A DNA stretch of 64,000 nucleotides, taken from positions 1 to 64,000 of the forward strand of contig JBEWZL010000278.1 of NCBI GenBank assembly GCA_045837725.1, written 5' to 3'. This DNA comes from Vermamoeba vermiformis (taxonomy: Eukaryota > Tubulinea > Echinamoebida). The translations under genes were made by a program, and so were the position numbers. The notes under the pieces are model-generated. The model did not search any database. It had not been told where the DNA came from and saw only the letters and a list, made by a program, of their open reading frames with translations. Positions 22,047-34,070 of the stretch are shown here, piece after piece (positions within the stretch are counted from its first letter, which is position 1; the number at the start of each line of letters is the position of its first letter).

Positions 22047-24664
22047 ATGAAAAGTTCTCGCATATTTTTTGTCGCTTTGGCACTCTTTTCGATTATTTCC
22101 GTCGCTCATCTGGCTGGAACTGTTAGCTGGACCGGCGTTAATTTAGCTGGCGCGGAGTTTGGTAGGATTTTTTACAGTATATCGCATTAATTAACTAACG
22201 AATATTATTTATACGTTAAGATTCTTCCGCTGTTTGGCCCACTACTGCAGATATGGATTATTTTGCATCAAAAGGGATGAATATTTTCCGAATCCCTTTC
22301 AAGTGGGAGAGATTACAGCCCAGCCTTGGCGGAGCATTCGATTCTACTTATTTGGGTCAATTAGATTCCATCGTGACTTACGCTACTAATAAGGGTGTTT
22401 ACATTCTTTTGGATGTGCACAAGTACGTTCTAACGGCGCCAAACTGACTCCAATTATAGTATATTAATGTAGAATTCTATTTTAATAGTTATGCACGATA
22501 TAATTCCGTTCCAATCGGCGGCGGTCTGTCAAACGAGAATTTTGCGGATTTATGGACCAGATTAGCCACCAAATACAAAGACAACGCGAGAGTAGTATGT
22601 AAACAAATACTGCTAAATTTTATTTTGTTTTGGATGTACTCAAATAAGCCTAATCGTATTAACTAACCCCGAACGTAGTTGTTTGGCCTTATGAACGAAC
22701 CTAACACGATGCCAAATATGTAAGATAATTAATTTAACGGTAATATTTAATTCCTACGGGCTATCTAACTTGTTTTGTCAAAAAGTAATTGGAAAAACGG
22801 AGCCCAAGCAGCAGTGAACGCGATCCGAGCAACTGGTGCAACGAACTACATCTTGCTTCCAGGTAATACTAGCGCTATAAATATGTACTTCCAAACATCT
22901 TCTAAACAATATGATAGGCAATGGTTGGACTGGAGCTCACTCGTGGTTGCAGACTTGGTACGATAAGGATGCCAGCTCGCCATCCTCCAACGCCGACACT
23001 ATGATTCAAGTGACTGATTCAGCCAACAAAATGATCTTCGAAGTGCATCAGTACTTTGGTAAGCTTTTATGGAGACGTACAGTCATCTCTAGTCACATCT
23101 AGCGGTCATTTTAAGAAAATTTGAAGTTCTTACCGGATACTGGTTCTTTTCTGAATAATATCAGAATTCGGGAATTAGTGCTAATTAAATTTAATTTAGA
23201 CAATGGCTATAGCGGAACATCACCCGATTGTCTTGCCCCGACTGTCGGTATGTCGATTTGTATGAGGTAAAAAGATTTCTTACTGAATAATTTGCTTTAT
23301 CGCAGGAAGCGACAAGCTCGTCGACTTCACCAATTGGTTGCGCCAGAACAACAGAAAGGGTTTCTTGGGCGAGTTCGGTGGATCTGAAAGCACGAACTGC
23401 TTTTCAGCCTTGACTGATGCTTTGCAATACATGCAAGATAACAACGACGTTTGGTACGCGTACTCAATGAGTCATATATACGATTCTAATGTATATGTAT
23501 TTTTAGGGTTGGTTGGACTTACTGGGCTGCTGGTACGATCTTTTTGACATTTTGACACTTTTTGTTGACACGTGTCATTTGACCAACAATTTGCAGGTAA
23601 TGCATGGCCAAGCGATTACATCTACACCCTTCAACCAAAGAACAATTATCAAACTGATCGTCCTCAACTTGCGTACATTCAACCGTTCATTTCTCAAAAC
23701 ACGGATGTCTCGATCCCGATGGCACCATTCTCCATTCCGCCTCAAACCCCTATTTCTCCTCAAACCCCAACTTCTTCCAGCTCGAACTCATGCACGGGTG
23801 GAAACTCGTTGATAGTTTTTGACGACGCTTTACAAAACGGTTTTGAAAACTGGTAAGATCCACTGTTATTTCATGCGAATCAAATTCTCAAGGTTTTTTA
23901 TTATAGGAGCTGGGCTACTGATATGAACTTAGCCGACACCTCGTTGGTGCACAGCGGCTCAAAGTCTGTCAGTTTCGTCCCGCAAAACTACCAAGCCTTG
24001 TTCTTTGCCGTGTCCAGCAGCACTTTCTCAACATCGTCCTACAGCGGAGTTGAGTTCTATATCAATGGCTCTCCTAATGGTAATATATAATCGTGACCTA
24101 TCAGTTGAACGGTGTACTTACGGTTTATACAGGTGGTCAGCAGATCCGTGTCGGGTTCAGAAAAGTCAAGGACACCGAATACGGTACTCCTACTTACGTG
24201 AACGTTAACAACTACATTGACGGTTCTTCAATTGGCAACACTTGGAAGCGAGTCTACGTGCCGTTCTCAGCAATGAACATTGGTACTGGTGATAGCCTCA
24301 TGTCAATGACCATTCAAGCCGTAAGTGAAACTAGTATGCTACACTGATATGTCAGATCGACTAATTTATACGTAAATCTAGGATATTCAAGCTGCTCAAG
24401 CCAGAGTATACGTTGATGATATCAAGTTGATTTGTGATGGTAAGTTCACACTGACTAAATTTATCGAGAAGCGAAATTGGTACTTACGAATTATTTTTTG
24501 CGGAACCAGCCTCTAGCCAAACTCCATCATCGTCTCAATCTCAAAGCCCTTCGTCGACCTCACCATCGAAATCACCTTCTGCTGGACTTTCATCCAGTGC
24601 AACGTCACTTGTTGCGGTATCGATTTACAGTGTAATTGCTGCAATTCTTGTCTTTGTGCATTAG
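22047..24664 (+). CDS. Secreted GH5 endoglucanase-like enzyme with carbohydrate-binding domain and probable GPI tail (paralogue 1)
   Basis: ATG 22047 gives a signal peptide ([16 protein letters not shown]) and then the GH5 barrel: [44 protein letters not shown], acid/base glutamate in [18 protein letters not shown] and nucleophile glutamate in [11 protein letters not shown]5 enzymes hydrolyse beta-1,4-glucans. After a Pro/Thr/Ser linker comes a ~150-residue beta-sandwich ([48 protein letters not shown]), probably carbohydrate-binding. A Ser/Pro-rich stretch and a hydrophobic C-terminus ([15 protein letters not shown]) suggest GPI anchoring. There are more than ten introns; the one at about 23508-23592 carries TGACACGTGTCA. 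The protein may serve cyst-wall remodelling or digestion of plant and microbial cellulose. Confidence 0.9.
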
Positions 24665-25156
24665 TAGTCCGAACAATAAAATTTATTTAATTTGATATCG
24701 CGAATGATTCTCTTTTACGGGTATTTAATATTTATTACTACGCCAACCGGCTGTCAAAAAAGATACGGAAATAAAATTATCGCAATGATTTGCACGTCAG
24801 TTTTCGAGTACAAAACAGAAATTCTTCCGGATTACCGAATCACGAAATCTGTTAAACTAAACTTGCTGTTTTACAATGGAATGACATTATCTTTCGGTTT
24901 AGAACAGAAGTGTTAGAATTGGTTGGATCTTGGTTCCTCACCTACGTTTTCGCTCGAAGCCACAGCACGGTATAATACTCCGAAGAACAAGAATGTATAT
25001 GAACTCGCAAGATTGCTCCTGTGAGATAGTTTGCAAAACGGTTTGACACGTGTCAGAGTGTCAGATTAATCATTGTGTAATTTGTGACAAAATAAAACGA
25101 AAATCTTTATTAGTCAATCTTTTTAAGCTTCGCAGCTATCAACAACACATGATAAT
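24665..25156. other. Intergenic region between GH5 paralogues
   Basis: Promoter side of paralogue 2. It contains TGACACGTGTCA at 25044-25055 followed by a GTGTCA half site. A short frame at 24692-24916 has no coding features. Confidence 0.45.
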
Positions 25157-27929
25157 ATGCGCTTTTGCAATATTATTTTAGCCATCCTTATTACCTGCGC
25201 GCTTTTAAGTTGCATCCAAGCGACAGTAACGTTTACTGGCGTTAACTTGGCTGGCGCGGAGTTTGGTAAGATTTATTAATACATTTCGCGTTAATTAACC
25301 AACGAATATTATTCATATATCAAGATTCTTCTGCTGTTTGGCCTACTACTGCAGATATGGATTATTTTGCATCAAAAGGAATGAATATTTTCCGAATCCC
25401 TTTCAAATGGGAGAGATTGCAAACATCCCTCGGGGGAGCGTTTGATACTACATATCTAAATCAATTAGATTCTGTCGTGAATTACGCAACCAACACCAAA
25501 AAGGTTTATGTGATTTTGGATGTGCACAAGTAAGCGAACGACATTAATTAAAGTTCAAAGCAGTATTTTCTAACTATATGTGCTTCATTACCTAGCTACG
25601 CACGTTACAACAGTCTTGTTATCGGAAACGGGATCACAAACGCGCAATTCGCCGATTTGTGGACTCGATTAGCCACCAAGTACAAAGCTAATGATAAAGT
25701 CGTAAGTATAAACGAGAGTGTAGTGAGTTCCCGAGATATTTTCAATCGGGTTACGAAGTCAACAACGATATACCCGATCTGGATCTAACCTCAGTTTTCA
25801 GATATTTGGTCTAATGAACGAACCGAAAGAGATGAAGAATGTGTAAGTAAAAACGGTCACAGTATAATTCTAATGACTGAAAGTGATTGGAAAGACGGAG
25901 CCCAAGCAGCAGTGAACGCGATCCGAGCAACCGGTGGGACGAACTACATCTTACTTCCAGGTAATACTTAAGCGCTGATAAATAGGTACTTACAAATATC
26001 TTCTAAACAACGTGATAGGCAATGGCTGGACTGGAGCTCACTCGTGGTTCCAAACATGGTACGACCAGGGCAGTCCGCAAACCTCCAACGCCGACACGAT
26101 GATTCAAGTGACTGATTCAGCCAACAAAATGATCTTCGAAGTGCATCAGTACTTTGGTAAGCTTATCCAGGAAAAATACAGTCAATTTCTAATTGTTATG
26201 CAGACAGTGGCTATGGTGGTACTTCGGCCACATGCCTCGCTCCAACTGTCGGTATGTCGACTGGTCAGAGCGAAGAAGAATTCAAACTGATTAATAGTTG
26301 CAGGAAAGGACAAGCTCGTTGATTTCACAAACTGGCTGAGACAGAACAACAGAAAGGGTTTCTTGGGCGAGTTCGGTGGATCTGAAAGTACGAACTGCTT
26401 TTCAGCCTTGACCGATGCTTTGCAATACATGCAAGACAATAGTGACGTTTGGTATGCGAATTTTGAAACGCTAGTTATTTAATTAACGTCTTAATCATCA
26501 GGGTTGGTTGGACTTACTGGGCAGCAGGTTCGATTTTTTTGGACATTTTGACACTTTTTGTTGACACGTGTCATTGACCGACAATTTGCAGGTAATGCAT
26601 GGCCAAGCGATTACATCTACACCCTTCAACCAAAGAACAACTATCAAACTGATCGTCCTCAACTCGCGTACCTGCTGCCGTACATTTCATCCGGTACGCC
26701 AGTTTCCATTCCGATGGCACCTGTCGCTGCGGTTGCACCTGTAGCTTCACCACCCGTTGGTAGTTGCACTCCTGGAACATCGGAAAATATCTTCACCGAC
26801 TCTATTCAAAGTGGCTGGGAGGATTGGTAAGTGCATCAACAATAATGACTCGTTATTAATGTTCATTAACAGGAGTTGGGCTGATACAAGAAATACAGCA
26901 GATACTTCTTTGAAGCGAACAGGAACGGCTTCGTACAGTTTCACTCCAACCAATTTCCAAGCAATTTTTTTCGCAAAAGCGACCAGTGGAACTTTCTCAA
27001 CATCGTCGTACAGCGGAGTTGAGTTCTATATCAACGGATCTCCTAACGGTAATACATACTCGTTTCCTAATCGAATGTTATTCTTACGCTTCACACAGGT
27101 GGTCAGCAGATCCGCGTCGGATTCAGAAAATCAGGTGACTCGGAGTACGGTACTCCAACCTACGTGAACATCAATAACTACATTGACGGCGCTACTTCCA
27201 TTGGCAATGTATGGCGACGAGTCTACGTGCCGTTCTCAGCGATGAACATTGGTCTTGGCGACACGTTGATGGGCGTCACTATTCAAGCAGTACGTAGAAC
27301 CATGATTGAGCTTGGTGATGGCTCGTAGTTGACGTTACTGTAGGACATTGCAAGCACACAAGCTAAAGTGTATCTGGACGACGTTAGATTGATTTGTGCT
27401 GGTGCTGCTTCTCCTGTCGCTACGCCGGTTTCCACTCCGGTGGCGACACCTGTCAAGCCTCCTACGGCAACGCCAGTTGCCACACCTGTCACTGCTCCTG
27501 TTGCGACACCCATTAGACCTCCTACTTCAACGCCAGTCGCCACAGCAGTCGCAGCTCCTGTCAAGTCTCCTACGGCAACACCAGTTGCTGTTCCTCTCGC
27601 TAGTACCAGTTGCTGCTCCCGTCAAGCCTCCGGCCACTACTCCAGTTACCATACCAGTAGCAGAACCAACTGCTACTCCCATCACCACACCAACGAGCGG
27701 ATCTGCACCAGTAGCAACACCATCAATCGATGCTCCTGTTAGCACCGAAGTCCCTGTGGCTAGTGCTGAGCCTAAAGCTGATGACACACCCGTTGAACCA
27801 ACGACCGATTCATCACCTGTCGCCTCTCCTGTTGCAGCCGGAAAGACGCCAATAGTATCTTCGATTACTTCCAGCGCCGCGAAATTATTGTATTCCAGTG
27901 CCATCGTTTGTACTTTCATTTTACTATAA
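25157..27929 (+). CDS. Secreted GH5 endoglucanase-like enzyme with long Pro/Thr/Val repeat and probable GPI tail (paralogue 2)
   Basis: ATG 25157 ([17 protein letters not shown], signal peptide). Same architecture and intron positions as the gene at 22047, with catalytic FGLMNEPK and GFLGEFGGS, and a beta-sandwich from [18 protein letters not shown] to [12 protein letters not shown]. It then has a much longer low-complexity region built of PVATPV, APVATP and PPTATP units before a hydrophobic tail ([15 protein letters not shown]) typical of a GPI signal. Around 27600-27612 the repeat frame shifts by one base between TPVAVPLA and [13 protein letters not shown]. The nucleotide repeat there makes an assembly slip or a real indel equally possible. 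Some exons and introns are nearly identical to paralogue 1, suggesting gene conversion. Confidence 0.9.
27600..27612 (+). other. Frame change in Pro/Thr repeat of GH5 paralogue 2
   Basis: The PVATPV-type repeat continues in a different frame on either side of this point; one extra base explains it. Confidence 0.6.
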
Positions 27930-28112
27930 ACATGAATTCCCTACGTCACTTTTTTTTTTGTAAACAAGAGACTGCAAGCGACTTATCGAGCGAGTTGGAT
28001 TCATAGTTTTGCAAATAATCAATACTGAGAACGTTTATGAGCGTGGACTGTAGCGTACGATTTGTATTTATTGACATTTATACAAAGTAAGTAAAAGTAC
28101 TTTGCTTGGTGA

Positions 28113-28222
28113 TTACTTTCGTGTCTTAGCTCCTCTTTCTTTGCGAATGCGTGGCTCTTCGAAGTAATAATCAAAGCCAAATACTTTAGCAGACGCAGCG
28201 AGATGGGCGGAACCATATATTG
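28113..28222 (-). other. Possible terminal exon of an unrecognised minus-strand gene
   Basis: After an AATAG acceptor-like site the minus strand reads AIYGSAHLAASAKVFGFDYY, then FEEPRIRKERGAKTRK and a TAA (28113-28115). The basic, conserved-looking tail suggests coding. Upstream exons would lie in the GC-rich island at 28280-28580 but I could not assemble them. Confidence 0.25.
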
Positions 28223-28279
28223 CCCTTTGCTATTTATTCTAGTCTCTCATGGTAGTCAAAAAGATAGTTATATCTCATT

Positions 28280-28580
28280 TGAGGGAGGTGCAGCGAGCCC
28301 GACAAAGATAACATACAATTTCAATTCCGAGGCACTTTTTTTAGCGACCCTTAGACATTCTTCTCGCCCCCACAGTTTCAAACGCGGAACGCGCCAAGCA
28401 AGGATTAATCCCTCATTGTCTCGCCCAGTGAGCGTTGGGCCCAGCGGCGGTAGAGGTGACGGCGGCAGGGAGCGAATGATATTTGACGCAATATACTAAT
28501 TGCTTATTTTTGGCATTAGCCGGAAGTTGAACAGAAGGGGCTTCCAGCGTTGCAAAACCAATAGATTCAATTTTTCTGTG
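28280..28580. other. GC-rich island in AT-rich spacer, possible structured RNA or exons
   Basis: About 300 bases (core 28355-28480, with GGGCCCAGCGGCGG and GACGGCGGCAGGGAG) stand out from AT-rich flanks. GC-rich islands in AT-rich genomes often mark structured RNAs, and a T-run follows at about 28570. Minus-strand reading also gives coding-like LEAPSVQLPANAKNKQLV, so exons are an alternative. No SRP, RNase P, U-snRNA or tRNA signature was recognised. Confidence 0.3.
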
Positions 28581-29291
28581 CCACATCGTCTGTTATAATA
28601 CTAAATTAATGCTATTAATTAATTGCAATCTCTGTAAGCTTTCGTTGTTACACTCTGGCACCGAATAAATCGCTGTTTTACAGGAATATATTTTTTAATT
28701 GACGTGTGGTTTGCTTTTTTGGGAGGCAGTACGTTCTAACAAAAATTACAACGGTCAATTTTAATTTTTCCTTGCACACGAAACAACGATCTTATCGGCG
28801 TTGCAATTGTTATCATTAGGTATTTTCATAAATACTTATAATTTTAGCAAGAGACTTTTTAATACATAACGATCACCAGATCTGATCGAGTTGAATTTTT
28901 AATTAATGTTTCAATTATCAATCAAAAAATATTGAACGATGAGAGGTAAGAATATTACTATTTTTCGTGGACAACTAATCTAATATTATTTAGCACAACG
29001 CTTGATTTTAATTGAGGAAGAAATAATTTGGATCCATAAAGTTTCCTTGCAAGGCCCAAAATCTTCGGTGTCGATAGCGTAGCGATTGGGCTAGCACGTA
29101 ATCTAGCGGGTCTAGTGTTGGTGATCCGAAGATAGCATCGCGATGCCAGAACGTCAATCAAAATTACATCAAAATTTCAAACGCTCCACAAAAATCACAT
29201 TGATTGCGTTGATTTTGCAATACAAAACGCCAAAATCTATTGATTTGTTTATTTTGTGCTTAATCAGAGACCGCGTTACAACAACAAAATA
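28581..29291. other. AT-rich intergenic region upstream of third GH5 paralogue
   Basis: No supported gene. A 67-codon minus frame at 28958-29161 has no family resemblance. Confidence 0.4.
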
Positions 29292-30528
29292 ATGCGCTCT
29301 GTCAGCCATCTTGCAGTAGCCTTCGTGCTCGTGGCACTTTCGTGTGCTTTGACCAGCTACGCCGGTGTTGCTTGGACCGGAGTTAACTTGTCCGGAGGAG
29401 AGTTTGGTAAGCTCTATTTAACGCAGTATTATCCATATTTATAAACTCTTTTAGGTGGTCAGTCGATCTGGCCCTACACCACTGACATGGATTACTTCGT
29501 CAACAAAGGCATGAACATTTTCAGAATTCCATTTGACTGGACCAGAATACAACCCTCGCCTAATGGTGAGCTCAACGCTTCTGAGCTCAACGCGTTAGAT
29601 GCTCTCGTTCAATACGCGACTGTTACAAAAGGAGTTTACGTCGTTCTGGATGTGCACAAGTAAGTCAGACTAATTCAGGATTATTATTTTTAGCACGGAT
29701 CTAACTATCTTATTAAAGCTATGCCCGTTATAACGGTCTTATTATTGGCCTTGGTATTCCATACTCAAGTTTTGCGGATCTTTGGACCAGATTGGCCACG
29801 AAGTACAAAACCAACTCAAAAGTCGTAAGTTTACGATTATTACTAATTCCGTAAGAAATTGAATCAAAGATTTACCGTAATTTTAATGCGGAATATCACA
29901 TTTTTCGATATAACAGCCGCCTTCACTAACGATGTATTAGCTCTTCGGCCTTATGAATGAGCCTTATAGCATGCCCAATAAGTAAGTTATCGATTTCTTA
30001 CAAAGATTCTGATGCACGTGTTTCTTTCAAGTGTTTGGCGTGACGGCGCACAAGCTGCTGTGACCGCAATCCGAGCAACTGGTGCTACGAACTACATCTT
30101 AGTTCCAGGTATATTACCATTTATATATAGATAGTACTCGACACCTTCTAACGATTATAGGTAATGCCTGGACCGGAGCTCATTCTTGGTTGGGTACTTA
30201 TTACGACCAAGGTGCCAACCCACAACGATCAAACGGTCAAGTTATGCTTGAAGTTTACGATCCTGCAAACAAAATGATCTTTGAAGTGCATCAATACTTT
30301 GGTAAGGCTTTCATAGACCGTGTAAAAAAGTCAATCATAGTGCGGGATTCGTGCACGGAAAAAATTTTGATCCAGGCACATAATCCTACATGTTGCAGGC
30401 AAATGGAATATCTATATGCTTACAAATTTAGTTATGCTGCAAGTAATATTTAAGGATATCCTTCTCCTGTCTCCGCGGATGATGTGACGTTAAGGCAGGG
30501 TCATAAAGTTTCACAACCGATTCGCTGA
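29292..30528 (+). pseudogene. GH5 paralogue 3, truncated before the catalytic nucleophile
   Basis: Begins at ATG 29292 (MRSVSHLAVAFVLVALSCAL, signal peptide) and follows the paralogues: [46 protein letters not shown], acid/base [25 protein letters not shown] and [12 protein letters not shown]. After the HQYF exon (ends about 30301) the next segment found is GYPSPVSADDVTLRQ with a stop at 30526-30528, unrelated to the paralogues. The GFLGEFGGS exon, the beta-sandwich and the GPI tail are missing. Without the nucleophile glutamate it cannot work as a retaining GH5 hydrolase. It may be a pseudogene or a secreted glucan-binding decoy. More divergent than paralogues 1 and 2. Confidence 0.8.
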
Positions 30529-30536
30529 ATTTTGCG

Positions 30537-31160
30537 TTAGGCACTTGTTGTTGTTGCTTTACCTGTTGCAAACCATGTTCCGGGATATAATGCGTTGGCC
30601 CACTTTATGAGCATCGAGTCCAAGATTGCTGGAACCCATTTCTGTTGTGTCACGTGATAATATCGTGGCAGAGGCCTGCTGTTGAATTTTGCATCATCTA
30701 TATAGATATCTCTGATTGCCTTTGCTTCACTGAGTCGTTGAATTGCACAGGATCTGACAAAACAAGTGACACGTGTCAATAAAATTGCAAGCCGTTTGTG
30801 GCCAAGTTACGTTGTAAAATACTTACGATATATTGTTTCGCTGCATCGAGAGCATTTTGTCAATGAGAAGAAGAACGTTCTTGCGAAGTTGTTGTCTGAT
30901 CTTCGGCTCATTGAAACTGTCGAATATTGGAGGTCTTGAAGCTCCATTTTCGCTGGCAATTTTCCGAATAAAATCAGTTGAATATATTGTCCCAGAATTG
31001 ACGAAATCCGTGTCGAATAAATTCGCAAAATTTGGATCTTGCTCGATCAACGAACAACTTGCTGTTTAAAATAATTATTTCGAGGTCCGATAATAATAAA
31101 ATAAAGAAATGACGCCTTACCAACCGCAAGAAGCACTATTAACAATTTCAATTCGTTCAT
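30537..31160 (-). CDS. Small secreted protein of unknown function
   Basis: Three exons. ATG at 31160 gives a signal peptide (MNELKLLIVLLAVASCS). The mature part reads IEQDPNFANLFDTDFVNSG, IFDSFNEPKIRQQLRKNV, LSEAKAIRDIYIDDAKF, KWVPAILDSMLIKWANAL, ending TGKATTTSA at 30537. Introns are at about 31119-31064 and 30827-30754; the second carries TGACACGTGTCA. About 170 residues, mostly helical. It is tail-to-tail with truncated GH5 paralogue 3, only 8 bases between stops. No family recognised. Confidence 0.65.
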
Positions 31161-31200
31161 TAATAATAATAATTATTAATTAGACGTTCCTGGTTGTCGC

Positions 31201-31254
31201 TTCGGAGATCTTTTTACAAAAAAGATCGTGTGTATAAACAGAAAGATCTCCGAA
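31201..31254. repeat. Perfect 13-bp inverted repeat with nested alternative hairpin
   Basis: TTCGGAGATCTTT (31201-31213) pairs with AAAGATCTCCGAA (31242-31254). Inside, GATCTTTTT (31207-31215) can instead pair with AAAAAGATC (31219-31227). It lies upstream of the small secreted gene. A similar TATAAA-AGAAAGATCT block recurs at about 31389-31409. Confidence 0.6.
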
Positions 31255-31525
31255 ATAAATAAAATCGCCAGTGAATCGCAGGTACAGAAAAAGGCGTCAG
31301 AAGTTTCAGTTCACATCTGAGCGAAAAACAAAGGCCAGAACTCGTGCCAAACAGTCGTATATTGAAATATTTGAGCCGTGTGCGACGTTTATAAATAGAA
31401 AGATCTTCAAAAGCAAAATAAACATCGTGTCAGACTGACTTTTTGACGGGAGGCAAATTTTTGTTACCCCGAGGCTCCAAAGCCAGATTTCGGCACTCAA
31501 TACAATATTAGACTCGTCTTTTTTT

Positions 31526-33762
31526 TCACTCTTCATCACCATAGTCAGGGTCGATATCACCCATCTCACTATCAAACTGCATCAAGGCTATTAGTTAACA
31601 CCACCATACAATTATTTAAAAAAGCAAAAAAAAAACTTACGCCATCGTCTTGCACGAGGGCCACACATCGCCCTAATTGCACGTATTGCTTTAATTGTTC
31701 GACGGATGTGACAGCGTAGACGTCTTTATCGCACTTGTTGCAATGTCGTCTGTCGCCGTCAGTTGTATCTAATTGATAATACGATAGTGGGCATTTGAAG
31801 CCAAATTCGCAATTCTCTGAAAACAAATCCAACGTCAGTACAATAAAATTAACATAGCGGATCTGAATATTACGCACCAATAGCAGGCTCGGCAGGTCGC
31901 TCTTTAAACCTTTCATATCGTACTTTGAAGAATTTAGCCCAACTTTGCATCTTCAAGTTTGGATTCTGATCCGGGTACTGTTGCATATAAAGTTTGTGCC
32001 AAATAGCGTTGTTATCGGTCACGAGCTGATGGAACTTCTTGTTGACCAACGATACGCTAAGTAAGGTAAAGGCAGCGGTATGTGAAGCATGCTAAGAAAA
32101 AAATAAGTCAGTACAAATGCTGGATGTGGCTCGATCCTGAATCTTACCTCAAGAATAATTCGCAGAGTTTCAGTAGGCAAGTTGCTAATATAGCAGTTCT
32201 TGTCAGATTTAGGCCATTCGTTAATATCCCAAACAAATTCCGAACGGCCGAAGTTGTATCGAACGCGGATGTCGCTTCCAACGAATCCAAGCGTTGGGAA
32301 GCAATCCATTCCACCTGCAACCCTCTTCGTTATGTACCCGACGAACTTGCCATTTACAGTATAGAACACCTTGCGTTGGTTGAACGAGTCCATGGCAAGA
32401 CCACATCCAACCACGTCGTTCACTTTGAACGCACCTCGCTCCCCGTCGCTCGTGAAGTTGAAGCCAACAGTGCCGTTGTTGAAGTAGCCGAACGAGTTCT
32501 GCATGGAGCCCACGAGTTGACTGGACTCAAATCTTTGGTCGCTGAAACCAATCGAAAGCGTTTCGTCCGCTATGAAAAACGCGTATGAGTATAGGTTCAT
32601 AATACGCCAAATAGGGTAATAATTGGATGGTATATAGTAGGTGGCACCTACGTTTTAGTGATAGTATGGTGACTTCATAATAAGGCAGTGATGTTGTGAG
32701 ACGGGGGAAGAAAGAGTCAGCTTGAAGTGACTCGGCCTTTGGCGCTGTGATAGTGAGTATGTTGCCTTCGAGAATTGCTTTTGTTTTTTTGTTGAATTTG
32801 AAGAACGTTGGTATTTTATTCTCGGCCTAAAAATTATCAGCAGTTAAAAATCGGATGTGGATGGCGCGTACCGGAAAATTCTTTGCGTTACTTACGAATG
32901 GATTATGCACGAAAGGAATTCCTTTAGTACCAAAATTCACTTGGATATTTTCTTGCAGGCTGTGCAAGCCAACCATTGGATACAACTTGTCGGGAAAAGC
33001 TTGCATCTTGTACGTCGGCAATGTTTTCTTCGTACCATCGGGAAATACGAAGAATATTGATTCTAAATATGTATTAACTCGTATACTACTTTTCAGTGCG
33101 TAAATGAACCATGTATCTCTGATCAATCTCCAATTTAAATTCCGACCGGATGCATCCCTACTTTTTTTCCAAACAAAATGGAGGTACTTACGTGCTTCAA
33201 AGTCAACACCACATCCTATTGTAACATTTCGAACTGCCCATATGGGACCAAAGTTTCGGATCACCTCAGTATCATCGCAGAAAGCAATGCCGTCATCAGC
33301 ATGATAACCAAACGTTCCTGTAATGAAAAATTTAACAAAAAGTTATATATAGACCTTAAGTAAGTACCGTGAGTCCAGCCAGGTTGCTTGTCGGCTGCAT
33401 CTTTTTCGTTCTTTGATAAACCAATTGCGATCGTGCCTTTGGTGCCTTTTGAGATAACTGTGACCTCTAAAAAATTGCCAAAATATAATTAATATATGGG
33501 CGTTTGTGATAACAGTATTAGAAGGATAGTAAAGATTAATTTAAATTTACTCTTTTTTTGTTTGGATTTGCTTACCGAAATAAAATCGTTTGCCGTTCGT
33601 GGGTTCCCAAGCACCTGTTGATTTTAAATTTACCACATTTTCATTCGACAAATACAGAATTTCACAGAGCTTGTTGGGAAGATCTTCGTATTGGATGGTG
33701 TTCTTCAAAGGCTTTTTGAAGCCTATTGTAGCTTTGCTGGTACTTTTTCCGAACGAAAACAT
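31526..33762 (-). CDS. SPRY-SPRY-F-box-zinc-ribbon protein (arm 1 copy)
   Basis: Start MFSFGKSTSKATIGFKK at 33762. First SPRY domain: GTIAIGLS, PGWTHGTFGYHADDGIAF, GPIWAVRNVTIGCGVDFEA. Second SPRY: LSIGFSDQRFESSQLVGS, SFGYFNNGTVGFNFTSDG, VVGCGLAMDSFNQRKVFY, PTLGFVGSDIRVRYNFG. An F-box follows (ISNLPTETLRIILEHAS, SLVNKKFHQLV). A C-terminal Cys pattern (CEFGFKCPLSYYQLDTT, RRHCNKCDKDVYAV, LGRCVALVQDDG) resembles a bacterial-type zinc ribbon. It ends with an acidic tail, DIDPDYGDEE. It is probably an SCF substrate receptor using SPRY domains for binding. Introns are short. The 5' part lies in the inverted repeat and is duplicated at 62380. Confidence 0.82.
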
Positions 33763-34070
33763 TACGTGGTGTTCACTTCGATATTGTATAATTAACTCAT
33801 AACGAGACTAGTCTTTTTATCTTATCGGCACGTGCTTTCGTTGAGCTTGCCTTTTTTAGCGCAAGCTGTCAATCTGACGAAAGCTACGGTCTTCTTTGAA
33901 TTATTCAGGTCATGGATTAGAAGGTAAATAAGGAAGATAGTTGAAAAAAGTAAAAAACGGTTCACCTGTTGCAATTTTAATTTGTCCGATTGGTAGGTAA
34001 TTATCAAAGAAAGAAGTACCACTATTGTTTATTGCTTCAAGCAATTTTAATATTGGATTTGCTTGGAAAC

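Noticed and set aside
24692-24916. 74-codon frame between GH5 paralogues
   Set aside because: No homology, no secretion or domain features, AT-rich spacer composition.
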